A stretch of DNA of 64,000 bases. It comes from Chitinophagaceae bacterium PMP191F. Lineage in GTDB: Bacteria; Bacteroidota; Bacteroidia; Chitinophagales; Chitinophagaceae. The first letter of the stretch is position 1, and each line of letters starts with the position of its first letter. Positions 42,441 to 51,093 of the stretch are shown one piece after another. The notes under the pieces were generated by a model. The model was not told where the DNA came from. It was given only the letters and a program-made list of their open reading frames with translations, and did no database searches. Both the position numbers and the translations under genes were made by a program. The stretch covers positions 310,001-374,000 of the forward strand of contig LGYU01000016.1 of NCBI GenBank assembly GCA_001302245.1. The letters are read 5' to 3'.

Positions 42441-43526
42441 TTGGCCCATCACTTGAAAAAAAATATATCATTGGATCAATCAATCAGTTTAAACAAGTTT
42501 ATCAGCGATTCGGGGTATTGTTCACGCCGGGAAGCAGACAATCTTATTACCGCAGGCCGGGTATTGCTGAATAACCGGCCGGCAGTTCTGGGCAATCGTT
42601 ATAAACCCGGAGATACTGTTGAAGTGGATGGCAGCCTTATCACTGTTGCCCAGAAAGATAAACGTGTATACCTGGCACTCAACAAGCCAGCAGGTATCAC
42701 TACTACTACCGAATTACACGTTAAAGACAATATCATCAGTTTTGTAGGTTACTCCAAAAGGATATTTCCTATTGGTCGCCTTGATAAAGATTCTGAAGGA
42801 TTGATCTTACTTACCAATGATGGCGACATTATCAATAAGATACTGAGGGCCGTTAACAACCACGAAAAAGAATACATCGTAAGAGTTAACAAACCCATCA
42901 ACAGCGCGTTTTTACAACAGATGGCGCAGGGAGTGCCTATTCTTGATACCCACACACTACCCTGCAAAGTGCAGATGATGGGTCGCCAGACCTTCCGCAT
43001 CACACTTACACAAGGTCTCAACCGCCAGATAAGGCGTATGTGCGAATACCTGGGCTATGCTGTAGTGGGTTTGCAACGTGTACGTATCATGAACATACGG
43101 CTCGATAAACTACCGTTGGGTAAATGGCGGCATCTCAGTGAAGCGGAATTATCATCGCTGAAAGAAAGTCTTGCCGGTTCAAGCAAGATGCATAGTGAAA
43201 GTAAGCCGGCCGAACGAGGCAGGAAGGCCCCGTACGCCCAGGTACGTGAACATTCAAAACCTGGCTTTACTCCAAAAGACAAAACACCGGCACACAAGCA
43301 TAAAGTAACAAAACCTGCCACTAAGGAAAGTAAACACCCAACAGGTAAAACAACAGAGAAACACCGGAAGCAGGAAAATGCTGCGAAAAAATCTACGCCC
43401 TCACATAAAGGAAAAACTTCTGGCCCTTCAAAGCATGAGGGTAAAGAAAAGCAGGGTAACAGAAGAGAAAAACGTTCAGGCCCTGAAGGTTCTTTTAAAA
43501 ACTACAGAAGCAAAGGACGTCGCTGA
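42441..43526 (+). CDS. rluF: RluF-type 23S rRNA pseudouridine synthase with basic C-terminal tail
   Basis: A 361-residue protein. It has an S4 RNA-binding domain (SLNKFISDSGYCSRREADNLI) and a pseudouridine synthase core with the catalytic Asp in FPIGRLDKDSEGLILLTNDGD and the RluF mark QGLNRQIRRMCEYLGY. It should convert U2604 of 23S rRNA. About 115 extra C-terminal residues are a low-complexity Lys/Arg/Ser/Pro-rich tail (HKHKVTKPATKESKHPTGK), probably an RNA-binding extension. No ATG is available near the domain start; TTG at 42441 is used, with TTG at 42456 an alternative. A CTTTTGCACC box lies just upstream. Confidence 0.9.
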   Translation: MAHHLKKNISLDQSISLNKFISDSGYCSRREADNLITAGRVLLNNRPAVLGNRYKPGDTVEVDGSLITVAQKDKRVYLALNKPAGITTTTELHVKDNIISFVGYSKRIFPIGRLDKDSEGLILLTNDGDIINKILRAVNNHEKEYIVRVNKPINSAFLQQMAQGVPILDTHTLPCKVQMMGRQTFRITLTQGLNRQIRRMCEYLGYAVVGLQRVRIMNIRLDKLPLGKWRHLSEAELSSLKESLAGSSKMHSESKPAERGRKAPYAQVREHSKPGFTPKDKTPAHKHKVTKPATKESKHPTGKTTEKHRKQENAAKKSTPSHKGKTSGPSKHEGKEKQGNRREKRSGPEGSFKNYRSKGRR

Positions 43527-43530
43527 CATA

Positions 43531-43580
43531 AATATTTAACCTGATCAGTTCTTAAGCTTTTCTGTCAACGGTTAAATATT
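43531..43580. terminator. Long-range inverted repeat across convergent gene ends
   Basis: AATATTTAACC (43531-43541) and GGTTAAATATT (43570-43580) form a perfect 11-bp dyad with a 28-base loop. It spans the gap between rluF and the end of the convergent sigma factor gene. It may contribute to bidirectional termination, but there is no clear T-tract. Confidence 0.4.
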
Positions 43581-44790
43581 CTATCCTTTTCCGGATAGTT
43601 TGTTTCTCTAGTACATTTTTTGCCAGTGAAAGAGCCCGGGCAAAATGCTCTTTTGCCGTGTGATTGTTTATACCGGTGTAAAGTTCACCCAGCAACATGT
43701 GATAAAAATGATTATCCGGCAGACTTAATTGCTCCGCTTCCGCAATAGCCTGTTGTTTTCCATGTACTTTTGATATAGCGTAAATACTGTTCAATGCTGT
43801 TACGGGCGAATACTCTACCTGGAGTAATATGTTGTAGAGCTTCAAAACCGACTCCCATTTTTCCTGCGTATCAGGCTTTACCGTATACCAGTATGCAATA
43901 CCAGCCTCCAGGTGATATTTTGACAACACAGTACCCCTTGAAGCCTTATTGAGATAATAGGCTCCCTGCGCAATTAATTCCCGGTTCCATAAAGTTTCAT
44001 CCTGCTGATGATACAATATCATTTGTCCGCCATTATCTTTTCTTGCCGGAAATCTTGACGCATGAAAACACATCAATGCATACAGCGCATTCACATCAGG
44101 CAGATCCGTGCGTGTATTGTTGATCAATAACAGATTCAATCGCATGGCTTCATTACAAAGCTCCTCCCTGATCACCACTTCCCTGTTTTCAGAATAATAG
44201 CCTTCGCTGAACAACAGATACAATGTAGCCAACACTGCTGCCAGTCGTTTATCTGTTACTGCCGGTTCCGGAAATGCGATCTGTACTTTTTCTTCCCGCA
44301 GTTTTTCTTTTGCCCTGAACAGCCGTTTGTTGATCGTTTCTTTACTGGTCAGAAATGCGGTAGCTATTTCATCAATGCCAAAGCCACACAGTATACGCAG
44401 TGCCAGGCCGATCTGTGCTTCGGTAGAAATAGCAGGATGGCAGACCGCAAACAGCATCTGCAACAGGCTGTCTGTAATATGTTCATCTGAAAAGTCAATC
44501 TCAATATCGGCTGAGATACCCGGTTTTATGGCTGGAAGTATTTTCTCCGTAAACACTTTATCCCTGCGCAAATAGTTCCTGGCTTTGTTGCCGGCCACCG
44601 TATACAGCCAGGCCTTGGGGTTTGCAGGAATTCCCCTGTAAGGCCATGTTTCAAGAGCGGTTAAAAAGGTTTCACCGGCTATATCCTCTGCTACTTCTAT
44701 ATGCTCAATACCCAATAGCCTGCACAGAACAGCGCTTATTTTACTAAACTCTGCTCTGAACAGGTGTGGTATAAGTTGCTGATACTGCAT
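43552..44790 (-). CDS. ECF sigma factor of the ECF42 (YciI-partnered, DUF6596) type
   Basis: A 412-residue sigma factor. Region 2 is at about 12-80 (FSKISAVLCRLLGIEHIEVAEDIAGETFLTAL; PKAWLYTVAGNKARNYLRRDK), region 4 at about 115-165 (FGIDEIATAFLTSKETINKRLFRAKEKLRE). A helical C-terminal extension of about 240 residues follows, ending in TPR-like repeats (YTGINNHTAKEHFARALSLA), typical of ECF42. Such sigma factors lack a classical anti-sigma factor and are paired with DGPF/YciI-domain proteins, as is the gene immediately upstream; the start and stop overlap (TAATG). The signal sensed is unknown. Confidence 0.92.
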   Translation of the reverse strand: MQYQQLIPHLFRAEFSKISAVLCRLLGIEHIEVAEDIAGETFLTALETWPYRGIPANPKAWLYTVAGNKARNYLRRDKVFTEKILPAIKPGISADIEIDFSDEHITDSLLQMLFAVCHPAISTEAQIGLALRILCGFGIDEIATAFLTSKETINKRLFRAKEKLREEKVQIAFPEPAVTDKRLAAVLATLYLLFSEGYYSENREVVIREELCNEAMRLNLLLINNTRTDLPDVNALYALMCFHASRFPARKDNGGQMILYHQQDETLWNRELIAQGAYYLNKASRGTVLSKYHLEAGIAYWYTVKPDTQEKWESVLKLYNILLQVEYSPVTALNSIYAISKVHGKQQAIAEAEQLSLPDNHFYHMLLGELYTGINNHTAKEHFARALSLAKNVLEKQTIRKRIEYLTVDRKA

Positions 44791-45152
44791 TAGTGCGCAC
44801 CGCCATTGTGAGCAATTCTTCTTACCTCCATACTATTGCCTTCACCCTGCAATACAGGGCAGCCTTTTGCAAACTCCACCGCTTCTTCAACCGAATCGGC
44901 CTTTACCACAATAAAGCCGCCAATCGTTTCTTTAATATCGCCAAACGGGCCATTGGTCACCACTGGTTTTGCGTGGGTGGTAACAACTACCCTGGCGCCA
45001 TCAAATAACAGCCCGGTACCACTTACAAATTTATTCTTTGCAGCTATGCCATCTATCCATTCCATAGTCTGTTTCATCCATTGCTGGATCTGTTCGGGCG
45101 ATGCAACCTTTGCACCATCTTCATGTCTCATAATCAATGCATACTCTTCCAT
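44790..45152 (-). CDS. YciI/DGPF-domain protein, partner of the ECF sigma factor
   Basis: A 120-residue YCII-related protein (PF03795 type): EEYALIMRHEDGAKVASPEQIQQWMKQ, the strand TGLLFDGARVVVTTHAKPVVTNGPFGDIKETIGGF with the DGPF-like GPFGD, then KADSVEEAVEFAKGCPVL and a C-terminal VRRIAH. These small ferredoxin-like proteins precede ECF42 sigma genes and are thought to take part in signalling, either as sensors or as targets. The stop codon overlaps the sigma ATG, so both are made from one mRNA. Confidence 0.92.
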   Translation of the reverse strand: MEEYALIMRHEDGAKVASPEQIQQWMKQTMEWIDGIAAKNKFVSGTGLLFDGARVVVTTHAKPVVTNGPFGDIKETIGGFIVVKADSVEEAVEFAKGCPVLQGEGNSMEVRRIAHNGGAH

Positions 45153-45602
45153 GTTGAATCAATTTAATGTTATTGGAATCAGGTTATATATATATCAATA
45201 ACAAATGAGATGAGATGAATTGGACAAACCATCTTAACTTTCTTTAACCTTATGCCAGATTAATTGAATTTACCCCTTCAACAGTGCTATTAATGATCTT
45301 TTTTTTCAAAGCTACCAATAATAGATCTTTGTGCAATCCCATAACAATGACAGCCATTTAAAACACGGTCTTTGAGTTGTACGCCGTATATTTCACGGTT
45401 ACCTGCGCCAGCCTTATCCCGCACATACTTACCCGGTACTAAAGAACTTTTTCAGGCATAATCCCCCACGCCGCGTATTTACGCTATAAATACCGCTAAA
45501 ACACGCTACCTTGCCGTTATACTCCGTTATAACTTTCCGGTAAGAAACTGCCAACCGGACACATAGATTCCCAGCCTGTCATTTACTAACACACTTTTAT
45601 AC
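45153..45602. promoter_or_regulatory. Divergent intergenic region with dyad upstream of the peptide cluster
   Basis: About 450 bases without a gene. It holds the perfect dyad GTATTTA-CGCTA-TAAATAC (45475-45493) and, 14 bases after it, TACCTTG (45507-45513), which resembles a -7 box. The dyad would overlap the -33 region, as expected for a repressor or activator site. Directly repeated CCGTTATA words lie at about 45514 and 45524. The promoter of the YciI-sigma pair must also be in this gap, but it was not identified. Confidence 0.45.
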
Positions 45603-45749
45603 ATGAAACAACTGCTATTATTGTTGCTGCTGCTTACCGCCAGCCGGTTATTGCCTGCACAAACCGATCTTCTTTCAAAAAATATCCAGTTCAACAATGT
45701 GCGGTATGAATACAAACTTAAAAGAACAGACGATCAACACGTACAATAA
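45603..45749 (+). CDS. Small secreted peptide precursor (48 residues)
   Basis: A short gene with a strong signal peptide (MKQLLLLLLLLTASRLLPA), probably cut after the Ala at residue 19. The mature part is about 29 residues: QTDLLSKNIQFNNVRYEYKL, then KRTDDQHVQ. It ends 11 bases before the ATG of the next secreted protein gene at 45760 and overlaps nothing else. The length and lack of homology to any family I know leave two readings: a real secreted peptide, or the truncated N-terminus of a former larger protein. Confidence 0.5.
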   Translation: MKQLLLLLLLLTASRLLPAQTDLLSKNIQFNNVRYEYKLKRTDDQHVQ

Positions 45750-45759
45750 ATCATGTAAC

Positions 45760-46902
45760 ATGAAATGGTTGCAGAGATATCGTTCCGGGAAATTCAGTAT
45801 GCTGCTTGCTGTTCTTCTGCCTTTTCATATACACGCACAGGATGGCATGCGGATGTTCAACAACAATGTATCGCCCGTACTGAATAACCAGACAGGTGCG
45901 CACAGCCTGTTTAAAGCTACATTGATCTGTGGCATCAAAAAAGGATTTTCCGTAGGCATAGGTTACGGCATCTGGAAAGACAACCCTACCCTGCAATATT
46001 CTTTAAACACAGGTTTTCAATGGCGGGTAATGAAAGCATTTGTGGGCAACTACCGCAATGGTGCTTATCCCAAAGACACCCGTTCACGCAGCCAGTTTGT
46101 CTTCACCTTTTCACCCATGCTTTCGGTAAACCTGTCTAAAGAACGGTATGTGTACCAGGAACTGGAACCGTTCTATTTAGGCACCCCCAATGCTGTTTTC
46201 TGTGATTATAAATATTCCCTTACGCTGGGCACCACTTTCACTACCTCGCCCAGGGGCACTTACAGAAATGTGGCTACCAGCCGCAACAGGACCCAGCAGG
46301 ATTTTATGCTGGCACTCAACCTGAAGAATTTCAACTTTACCATGTACGATGATTATTTCCCGTTGTTCAGTACCTTTTTACAACTGGGCGACAACTGGGA
46401 TCGTTTTTTTACAGGCGGAGGCTTTATCCGTTATCGTTTTAATGACCAGTATACACTACACCTGTATTCTGAAGTATATACCGGTTTAAACAGGGCCAAT
46501 CCTTTTATTGCGCCTGATATTATTTCATACAAAAACAAAGGGCGCAAATGGTTGCTGAAAAACTTCGCCAACCAGAACGCAGGACAGGAGTATTTTAACA
46601 GCTCATGGTTTATTGCCTGTGTTACCTATACCGGCCCTCAGATACCCGGCAACCGGAATGAGGCTATACTGCCCAATTTCAATGTCTTTGTAGGATCAAC
46701 CGCGCCCTGGACCATGTTTTCGCAAAACTTTATCCATTCTATGATTGGCTATGACAAAACCAACAAACTGAAACTCCATTATTTTCTGCACCGTTCCAAT
46801 GTGCCGGGCAATCTTGAAGCCGGCGGCAAAAACAACTGGCAGATCAACTGGAAAAGCCTGTTCGTTGGCGGAGGTATCAGTTCAAATATTTCAATGCCGT
46901 AA
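45760..46902 (+). CDS. Secreted beta-rich protein, possible type-23 polymorphic-toxin-like or outer-membrane barrel
   Basis: A 380-residue protein from the ATG at 45760 (signal MKWLQRYRSGKFSMLLAVLL, then PFHIHAQ). The mature protein is made of many short strands rich in Gly, Asn and aromatics (ATLICGIKKGFSVGIGYGIW; MYDDYFPLFSTFLQLGDNWDR; RYRFNDQYTLHLYSEVYTGL). The order YDDYFP, then a GD.WDRF.TGG loop, then LHLYSEVYTG recalls the Ntox23-like proteins of Bacteroidota; this is a resemblance from memory and not certain. An outer-membrane barrel is the alternative. It is clustered with a secreted peptide upstream and a secreted protein 12 bases downstream. Confidence 0.55.
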   Translation: MKWLQRYRSGKFSMLLAVLLPFHIHAQDGMRMFNNNVSPVLNNQTGAHSLFKATLICGIKKGFSVGIGYGIWKDNPTLQYSLNTGFQWRVMKAFVGNYRNGAYPKDTRSRSQFVFTFSPMLSVNLSKERYVYQELEPFYLGTPNAVFCDYKYSLTLGTTFTTSPRGTYRNVATSRNRTQQDFMLALNLKNFNFTMYDDYFPLFSTFLQLGDNWDRFFTGGGFIRYRFNDQYTLHLYSEVYTGLNRANPFIAPDIISYKNKGRKWLLKNFANQNAGQEYFNSSWFIACVTYTGPQIPGNRNEAILPNFNVFVGSTAPWTMFSQNFIHSMIGYDKTNKLKLHYFLHRSNVPGNLEAGGKNNWQINWKSLFVGGGISSNISMP

Positions 46903-46914
46903 CAAGTATATAGT

Positions 46915-47826
46915 ATGAAAAAGCCCGTTATATTGCTATTGCTGCTGGAAACATGTACACTATTATCATTGAGTGTTGCTGCCCAGGACAATCCCATCAG
47001 AACCAGGTTGAACATCATCCGCAATGGCCTGGACTCTATGATCTTTGTAAACCGCTTTGAATCAGTAGAAACCCCTTGTCTCTGTATTTCAGAAAAAGAC
47101 AGCACTATTGCTCAACCCAACAGGCTTGTCATTAATTCAAACAGCAGTATTAAACTGGCCAAACGGAACATCATTAATCCCAACGGTGTAAAATGTCTTA
47201 GCCAGCATATAGCACGATACCTGCGTTTCAGGGTAATGGATATTTTCCCGGAATCGCTCACGTTAACCGGAACTATAGAATCTACGTATGCTTACCCGGC
47301 GGGCAGCATTATACAGATGCTGGGATTTACCCGGCTGCAAACTGATAATACTGAACGTTTTTTCAACAGGCTCATCAGGTCGCGTGGTACATTTATACTG
47401 TACCCTGAAGGTGACAGGTACCGTATACGGATGATACTGACGGACGAACCCTACAATGCCGGCGATACGTATATTGGCTACCTGGAAATGGTGCGTGATG
47501 CATTTGACAGCACTGCCGGTGATGTGTATGTGTTTAATTTTGACCAGATGAGTATAGCACGTGGAGATAAAAACAACCAGATCGCTGTTAAATTTTCAAC
47601 CACCTCACATTCCGGTGAGCAAACATATTATTCGGTATTGGCCTATAATGTACTAAAGAATGAAAACTCAACCGATTCACTGCTGAAAGCAAATGCCGTA
47701 TGGTTAAAAAACTTTCTTAATAATCCCAGGTGTCCGCAATGCCAGCCTGTTTACTCAGCCGCTACATTGCTGATGAACAATACACAACAGGTACTGCCTA
47801 ATACCGGTCCTACCATTGCACATTAA
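46915..47826 (+). CDS. Secreted protein of unknown function
   Basis: A 303-residue protein with a signal peptide (MKKPVILLLLLETCTLLSLS, then VAAQ). The mature part has a Cys pair (ETPCLCISEKD), a long strand-rich middle (YLRFRVMDIFPESLTLTGTI; GTFILYPEGDRYRIRMILT) and a C-terminal Cys pair (NNPRCPQCQPVYSAATLLMN). The paired Cys motifs suggest disulfides or a metal site. No family was recognised. It starts 12 bases after the preceding gene, so the two are almost certainly translated from one mRNA, as part of a three-gene secreted cluster. Confidence 0.7.
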   Translation: MKKPVILLLLLETCTLLSLSVAAQDNPIRTRLNIIRNGLDSMIFVNRFESVETPCLCISEKDSTIAQPNRLVINSNSSIKLAKRNIINPNGVKCLSQHIARYLRFRVMDIFPESLTLTGTIESTYAYPAGSIIQMLGFTRLQTDNTERFFNRLIRSRGTFILYPEGDRYRIRMILTDEPYNAGDTYIGYLEMVRDAFDSTAGDVYVFNFDQMSIARGDKNNQIAVKFSTTSHSGEQTYYSVLAYNVLKNENSTDSLLKANAVWLKNFLNNPRCPQCQPVYSAATLLMNNTQQVLPNTGPTIAH

Positions 47827-47859
47827 GTAATTCTACGGCAATGAGCAGCACGGTGTAAT

Positions 47860-48525
47860 TCAACTGTCCACCTGATCTGCACCAGCTTCCGTTTTATTAT
47901 AAAAAAACTCAAGCGCGCCGGAAGGACAACGTTTCACCTGTTCCTCTACCCTTTCAGCAGATGCGCCATCGGGCTCTATCCATTTTTTCTGGGAAGGTTT
48001 GAATACTGTTGGCAGTTGTGTCCAGCAACGGGTAGAATGCTGACAGAACTCAGGTTTCCATACCACCGTCACTTCTTCGTTGGCATATTTGATCTTTTTG
48101 GTTTCTCCATCCCTGAATACAAACGAGCGTACTTTAATATCCCCTTCCAGTATTTTAGATACGGGGCAGTTTTTTGCTATTTCCTGCAAACGCAGCTTTT
48201 TCTCTTCCTCTACCGGATCGGGAAAAACGATATCACAATCAATAATGGTATGGGTAACATTGTCTTTGATCTCCTGGTACATATTGGCGTTTACAGCAAT
48301 ACGCGGCACATCCCAACCTTTTCGATCAATATACATACGCAATGTAACCAGTTTGCAGGTGGCCAGCGACGACAATAACAATGTATACGGATCGGGGCCA
48401 AGATCTTTACCACTCAATGACTCCGGTTCATCGGCCACCAATGTTCCATTGCGCCATTCAATAGTACATTGATATTTTTCGGTACCGATAGTACCATGCA
48501 CGGGTTTTTCCAATCTGTATTTCAT
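47860..48525 (-). CDS. OsmC-like protein fused to a divergent 4Fe-4S ferredoxin domain
   Basis: A 221-residue protein. The OsmC/Ohr fold fills residues 1-145, with LSSLATCKLVTLRMYIDRKGWDV holding the conserved helix and Cys, and KNCPVSKILEGDIKV the second conserved Cys region. The C-terminal 75 residues are a Fer4_19-type domain with Cys at EFCQHSTRC and at RCPSGALEFFYN (three or four Cys). Such fusions link a thiol-active OsmC to an iron-sulfur electron site and suggest redox chemistry on organic hydroperoxides or sulfur compounds. It is convergent with the secreted cluster and divergent from an FtsX permease. Confidence 0.9.
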   Translation of the reverse strand: MKYRLEKPVHGTIGTEKYQCTIEWRNGTLVADEPESLSGKDLGPDPYTLLLSSLATCKLVTLRMYIDRKGWDVPRIAVNANMYQEIKDNVTHTIIDCDIVFPDPVEEEKKLRLQEIAKNCPVSKILEGDIKVRSFVFRDGETKKIKYANEEVTVVWKPEFCQHSTRCWTQLPTVFKPSQKKWIEPDGASAERVEEQVKRCPSGALEFFYNKTEAGADQVDS

Positions 48526-48678
48526 ACTCTACGGGATAGTGTTTAACCCGGGAACGGAGTAAATTCTCCCGGCGCTATCTGTTATAAAGTTACGCTGATA
48601 CCACCGCTCAAAAAAATTCCGGTTACCACGTTGCAGGTTCAGCAATAATCATCTACCTTAATCTCATAACCGTTTGCC

Positions 48679-51093
48679 ATGCTGCATAATTTCTTCCGGA
48701 CCATCCTCCGGCACCTGGGTAAAAACAAACTCTATACATTTATCAATATTGCAGGTCTTGCACTGGGTTTTGCCGCCTTTATCCTCATCAGCGCCCACGT
48801 ATTATTTGAAAAAAGCTACGACAGCACACATACCAATGCCGATAATATTTACCGGGTTGAAAGCCGTTTTTATAAAAATAATAATATTACAGACGACTGG
48901 CCTACCAGCACCAACGGGTATGCCACGGCCATGAAACAGCATTTCCCGGAGATCGCTTCTTTTACACGCATCAACTGGCACAATTCCGAACGTGTGGTAC
49001 GGTACCAGAACATCAAATACCGTGAAGAACATGTTTGCTTTGCGGATTCCAATTTCTTTTCATTCTTTTCATATCCTTTACTGAAAGGAGATGCCGCCAC
49101 TGTACTACAGGAAGTAAATTCTGTAGTGATATCTGAATCTGCAGCTATTAAATATTTCGGTAAGGAGGAACCCGTAGGCAAGTTTCTTGACATAGCTACC
49201 GTATCTGACAAATATCATTGCATGGTAACGGGCGTATTTAAAGACCTGCCCGCCAATTCTACCATGCAGTTCAACATGCTGATGTCATGGAACACTACTC
49301 CTCTGTGGGAACGGAATTTCTGGTACCTGCACGAAAGCTATACGTATGTAACACTGGCGCCCGGTGCCACAACTGCCAGCGTAGAAAACAAATTTCCGGC
49401 ACTGGCTGAAACCTACAAAACCGGCGAATCATTAAAAGAATTAAAATGGGCCATACACCTGGTGCCCTTGCAGGAAATACACCTCAATGCGGCAAAACCA
49501 TACGAAATAGAAGTCAAGGGCAATCGCAGTGCCGTTCTGTTCTTATCTATCATTGCCATCGCAATACTTGTTATTGCCTGGATCAATTATATCAATCTGG
49601 CTACAGCCCGCTCTCTTGAAAGGGCTAAAGAGATCGGTATCCGTAAAGTAAGCGGTGCTTATCGTTCTCAACTGGTGGTACAGTTCTTACTGGAATCGTT
49701 CACCACCAATATCATTGCCTTGTTACTGGCTATTGTATTGGTCATTGCCGGTAAATATGCAGCAACAGCGCTTACGGATGGTGCCATTTCATTCCTGTTC
49801 AATAAACAGTTATTATTACAGGCTGCTGTCATTTTCCAGGCTGGGGTAATGGCTTCCGGTTTTTATCCTGCACTGGTATTGTCTGGCATGCAGCCCGTTG
49901 TTATTCTCAAAGGCAGGTATACTTTTTCAAAAGGTGGCGCTGTATTGCGCAAAGGCCTGGTGATACTGCAGTTTGCCTGTTCACTGATCCTGATAGCCGG
50001 CACCTTTGCCGTTTACCGCCAGATGGTGTACATGAACAATCAGCATCTGGGTGTGGACATACACCAGACACTGGTTATCAAATCGCCGGTAAATACCACT
50101 GATTATGCCCGTAAAACAGAAAGCTTTAAAAACCAGTTGCAGGCGCTTAGCGGCGTCAGTGCCGTTACACATTCAGGCGCAGTACCCGGTAAAGAAGTAG
50201 GTAAGTTCCTGGCCAACCGCCGCTACGGGGCATCCAAACTTGAAGAGCGCACCTATGAAATGCTGAAAGTAGATCATCATTATATCAATGCCTACAACCT
50301 GGAAATAATTGCCGGTCATGCGTTCGATAAAAATAACCCGGCAGATTCCTTTGGTGTTGTACTGAACGAATCATCTGTAAAACAGTTTGGATTTGCTTCT
50401 GCAGAAAAAGCCATCGGCGAAAGAGTATGGCTGGAAGTAAATCCCGGTCGCCCCAATACAGTGATCGGTGTTATCAGGGATTATCACCAGCAATCATTAC
50501 AGCAAAAATATACTCCCCTCATCCTTTTCATGGATCCAGCTTATGCATGGATCCCCGCAGAGTTTTACTCTGTAAAAGTAAATACCTCCAACCTGCCACA
50601 GGTCATTGCCGGGGTACAACAGGCATGGAACAATATTTTCCCGGAGTCATCTTTTGATTATTTTTTCCTCAATGATTTCTTTGACAGGCAGTACCGGCAA
50701 GACAGGCAGTTCGGCAGAATATTCCTATTGTTTTCATGCCTTGCCATATTCATTGCCTGTATGGGGCTGTTTGGTTTAACAGCCTACTCTACCACCCGCA
50801 GAATGAAAGAGATCGGTATCCGTAAAGTGTCCGGTGCTTCTATTCAAAGCATCATGATATTATTAAGTAAGGATACACTGAAACTGATTGCCATAGCCGC
50901 TGTTATTGCCATACCGGTGGCGGTATACAGTACTGATCAGTGGTTACAGCATTATGCGTTCCGTATTTCACTGGCATGGTGGCAATTTGTTTTACCACTA
51001 TTATTTTTGTGCATCATTGCACTGACTACCATCAGCTACCTTACATTTAAAGCAGCGATCATCAATCCTGTAAAAATGCTCAGGAACGAATAA
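48679..51093 (+). CDS. ABC transporter permease, FtsX/MacB type (paralog of the one at 7.9 kb)
   Basis: An 804-residue two-FtsX permease: start MLHNFFRTILRHLGKNKLYT, a first periplasmic domain (about 40-275), helices with the cytoplasmic loop ERAKEIGIRKVSGAYRSQLV (about 315), a second periplasmic domain, and the C-terminal block TRRMKEIGIRKVSGASIQSIM (about 710) followed by three helices. No ATPase gene is adjacent. It shares layout and length with the gene at 7861-10281 but is clearly diverged. The substrate is unknown. Confidence 0.92.
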   Translation: MLHNFFRTILRHLGKNKLYTFINIAGLALGFAAFILISAHVLFEKSYDSTHTNADNIYRVESRFYKNNNITDDWPTSTNGYATAMKQHFPEIASFTRINWHNSERVVRYQNIKYREEHVCFADSNFFSFFSYPLLKGDAATVLQEVNSVVISESAAIKYFGKEEPVGKFLDIATVSDKYHCMVTGVFKDLPANSTMQFNMLMSWNTTPLWERNFWYLHESYTYVTLAPGATTASVENKFPALAETYKTGESLKELKWAIHLVPLQEIHLNAAKPYEIEVKGNRSAVLFLSIIAIAILVIAWINYINLATARSLERAKEIGIRKVSGAYRSQLVVQFLLESFTTNIIALLLAIVLVIAGKYAATALTDGAISFLFNKQLLLQAAVIFQAGVMASGFYPALVLSGMQPVVILKGRYTFSKGGAVLRKGLVILQFACSLILIAGTFAVYRQMVYMNNQHLGVDIHQTLVIKSPVNTTDYARKTESFKNQLQALSGVSAVTHSGAVPGKEVGKFLANRRYGASKLEERTYEMLKVDHHYINAYNLEIIAGHAFDKNNPADSFGVVLNESSVKQFGFASAEKAIGERVWLEVNPGRPNTVIGVIRDYHQQSLQQKYTPLILFMDPAYAWIPAEFYSVKVNTSNLPQVIAGVQQAWNNIFPESSFDYFFLNDFFDRQYRQDRQFGRIFLLFSCLAIFIACMGLFGLTAYSTTRRMKEIGIRKVSGASIQSIMILLSKDTLKLIAIAAVIAIPVAVYSTDQWLQHYAFRISLAWWQFVLPLLFLCIIALTTISYLTFKAAIINPVKMLRNE

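Noticed and set aside
45184-45201. TATATATATATC run upstream of the YciI gene
   Set aside because: It is a short simple-sequence run with no further structure; no regulatory claim can be supported.
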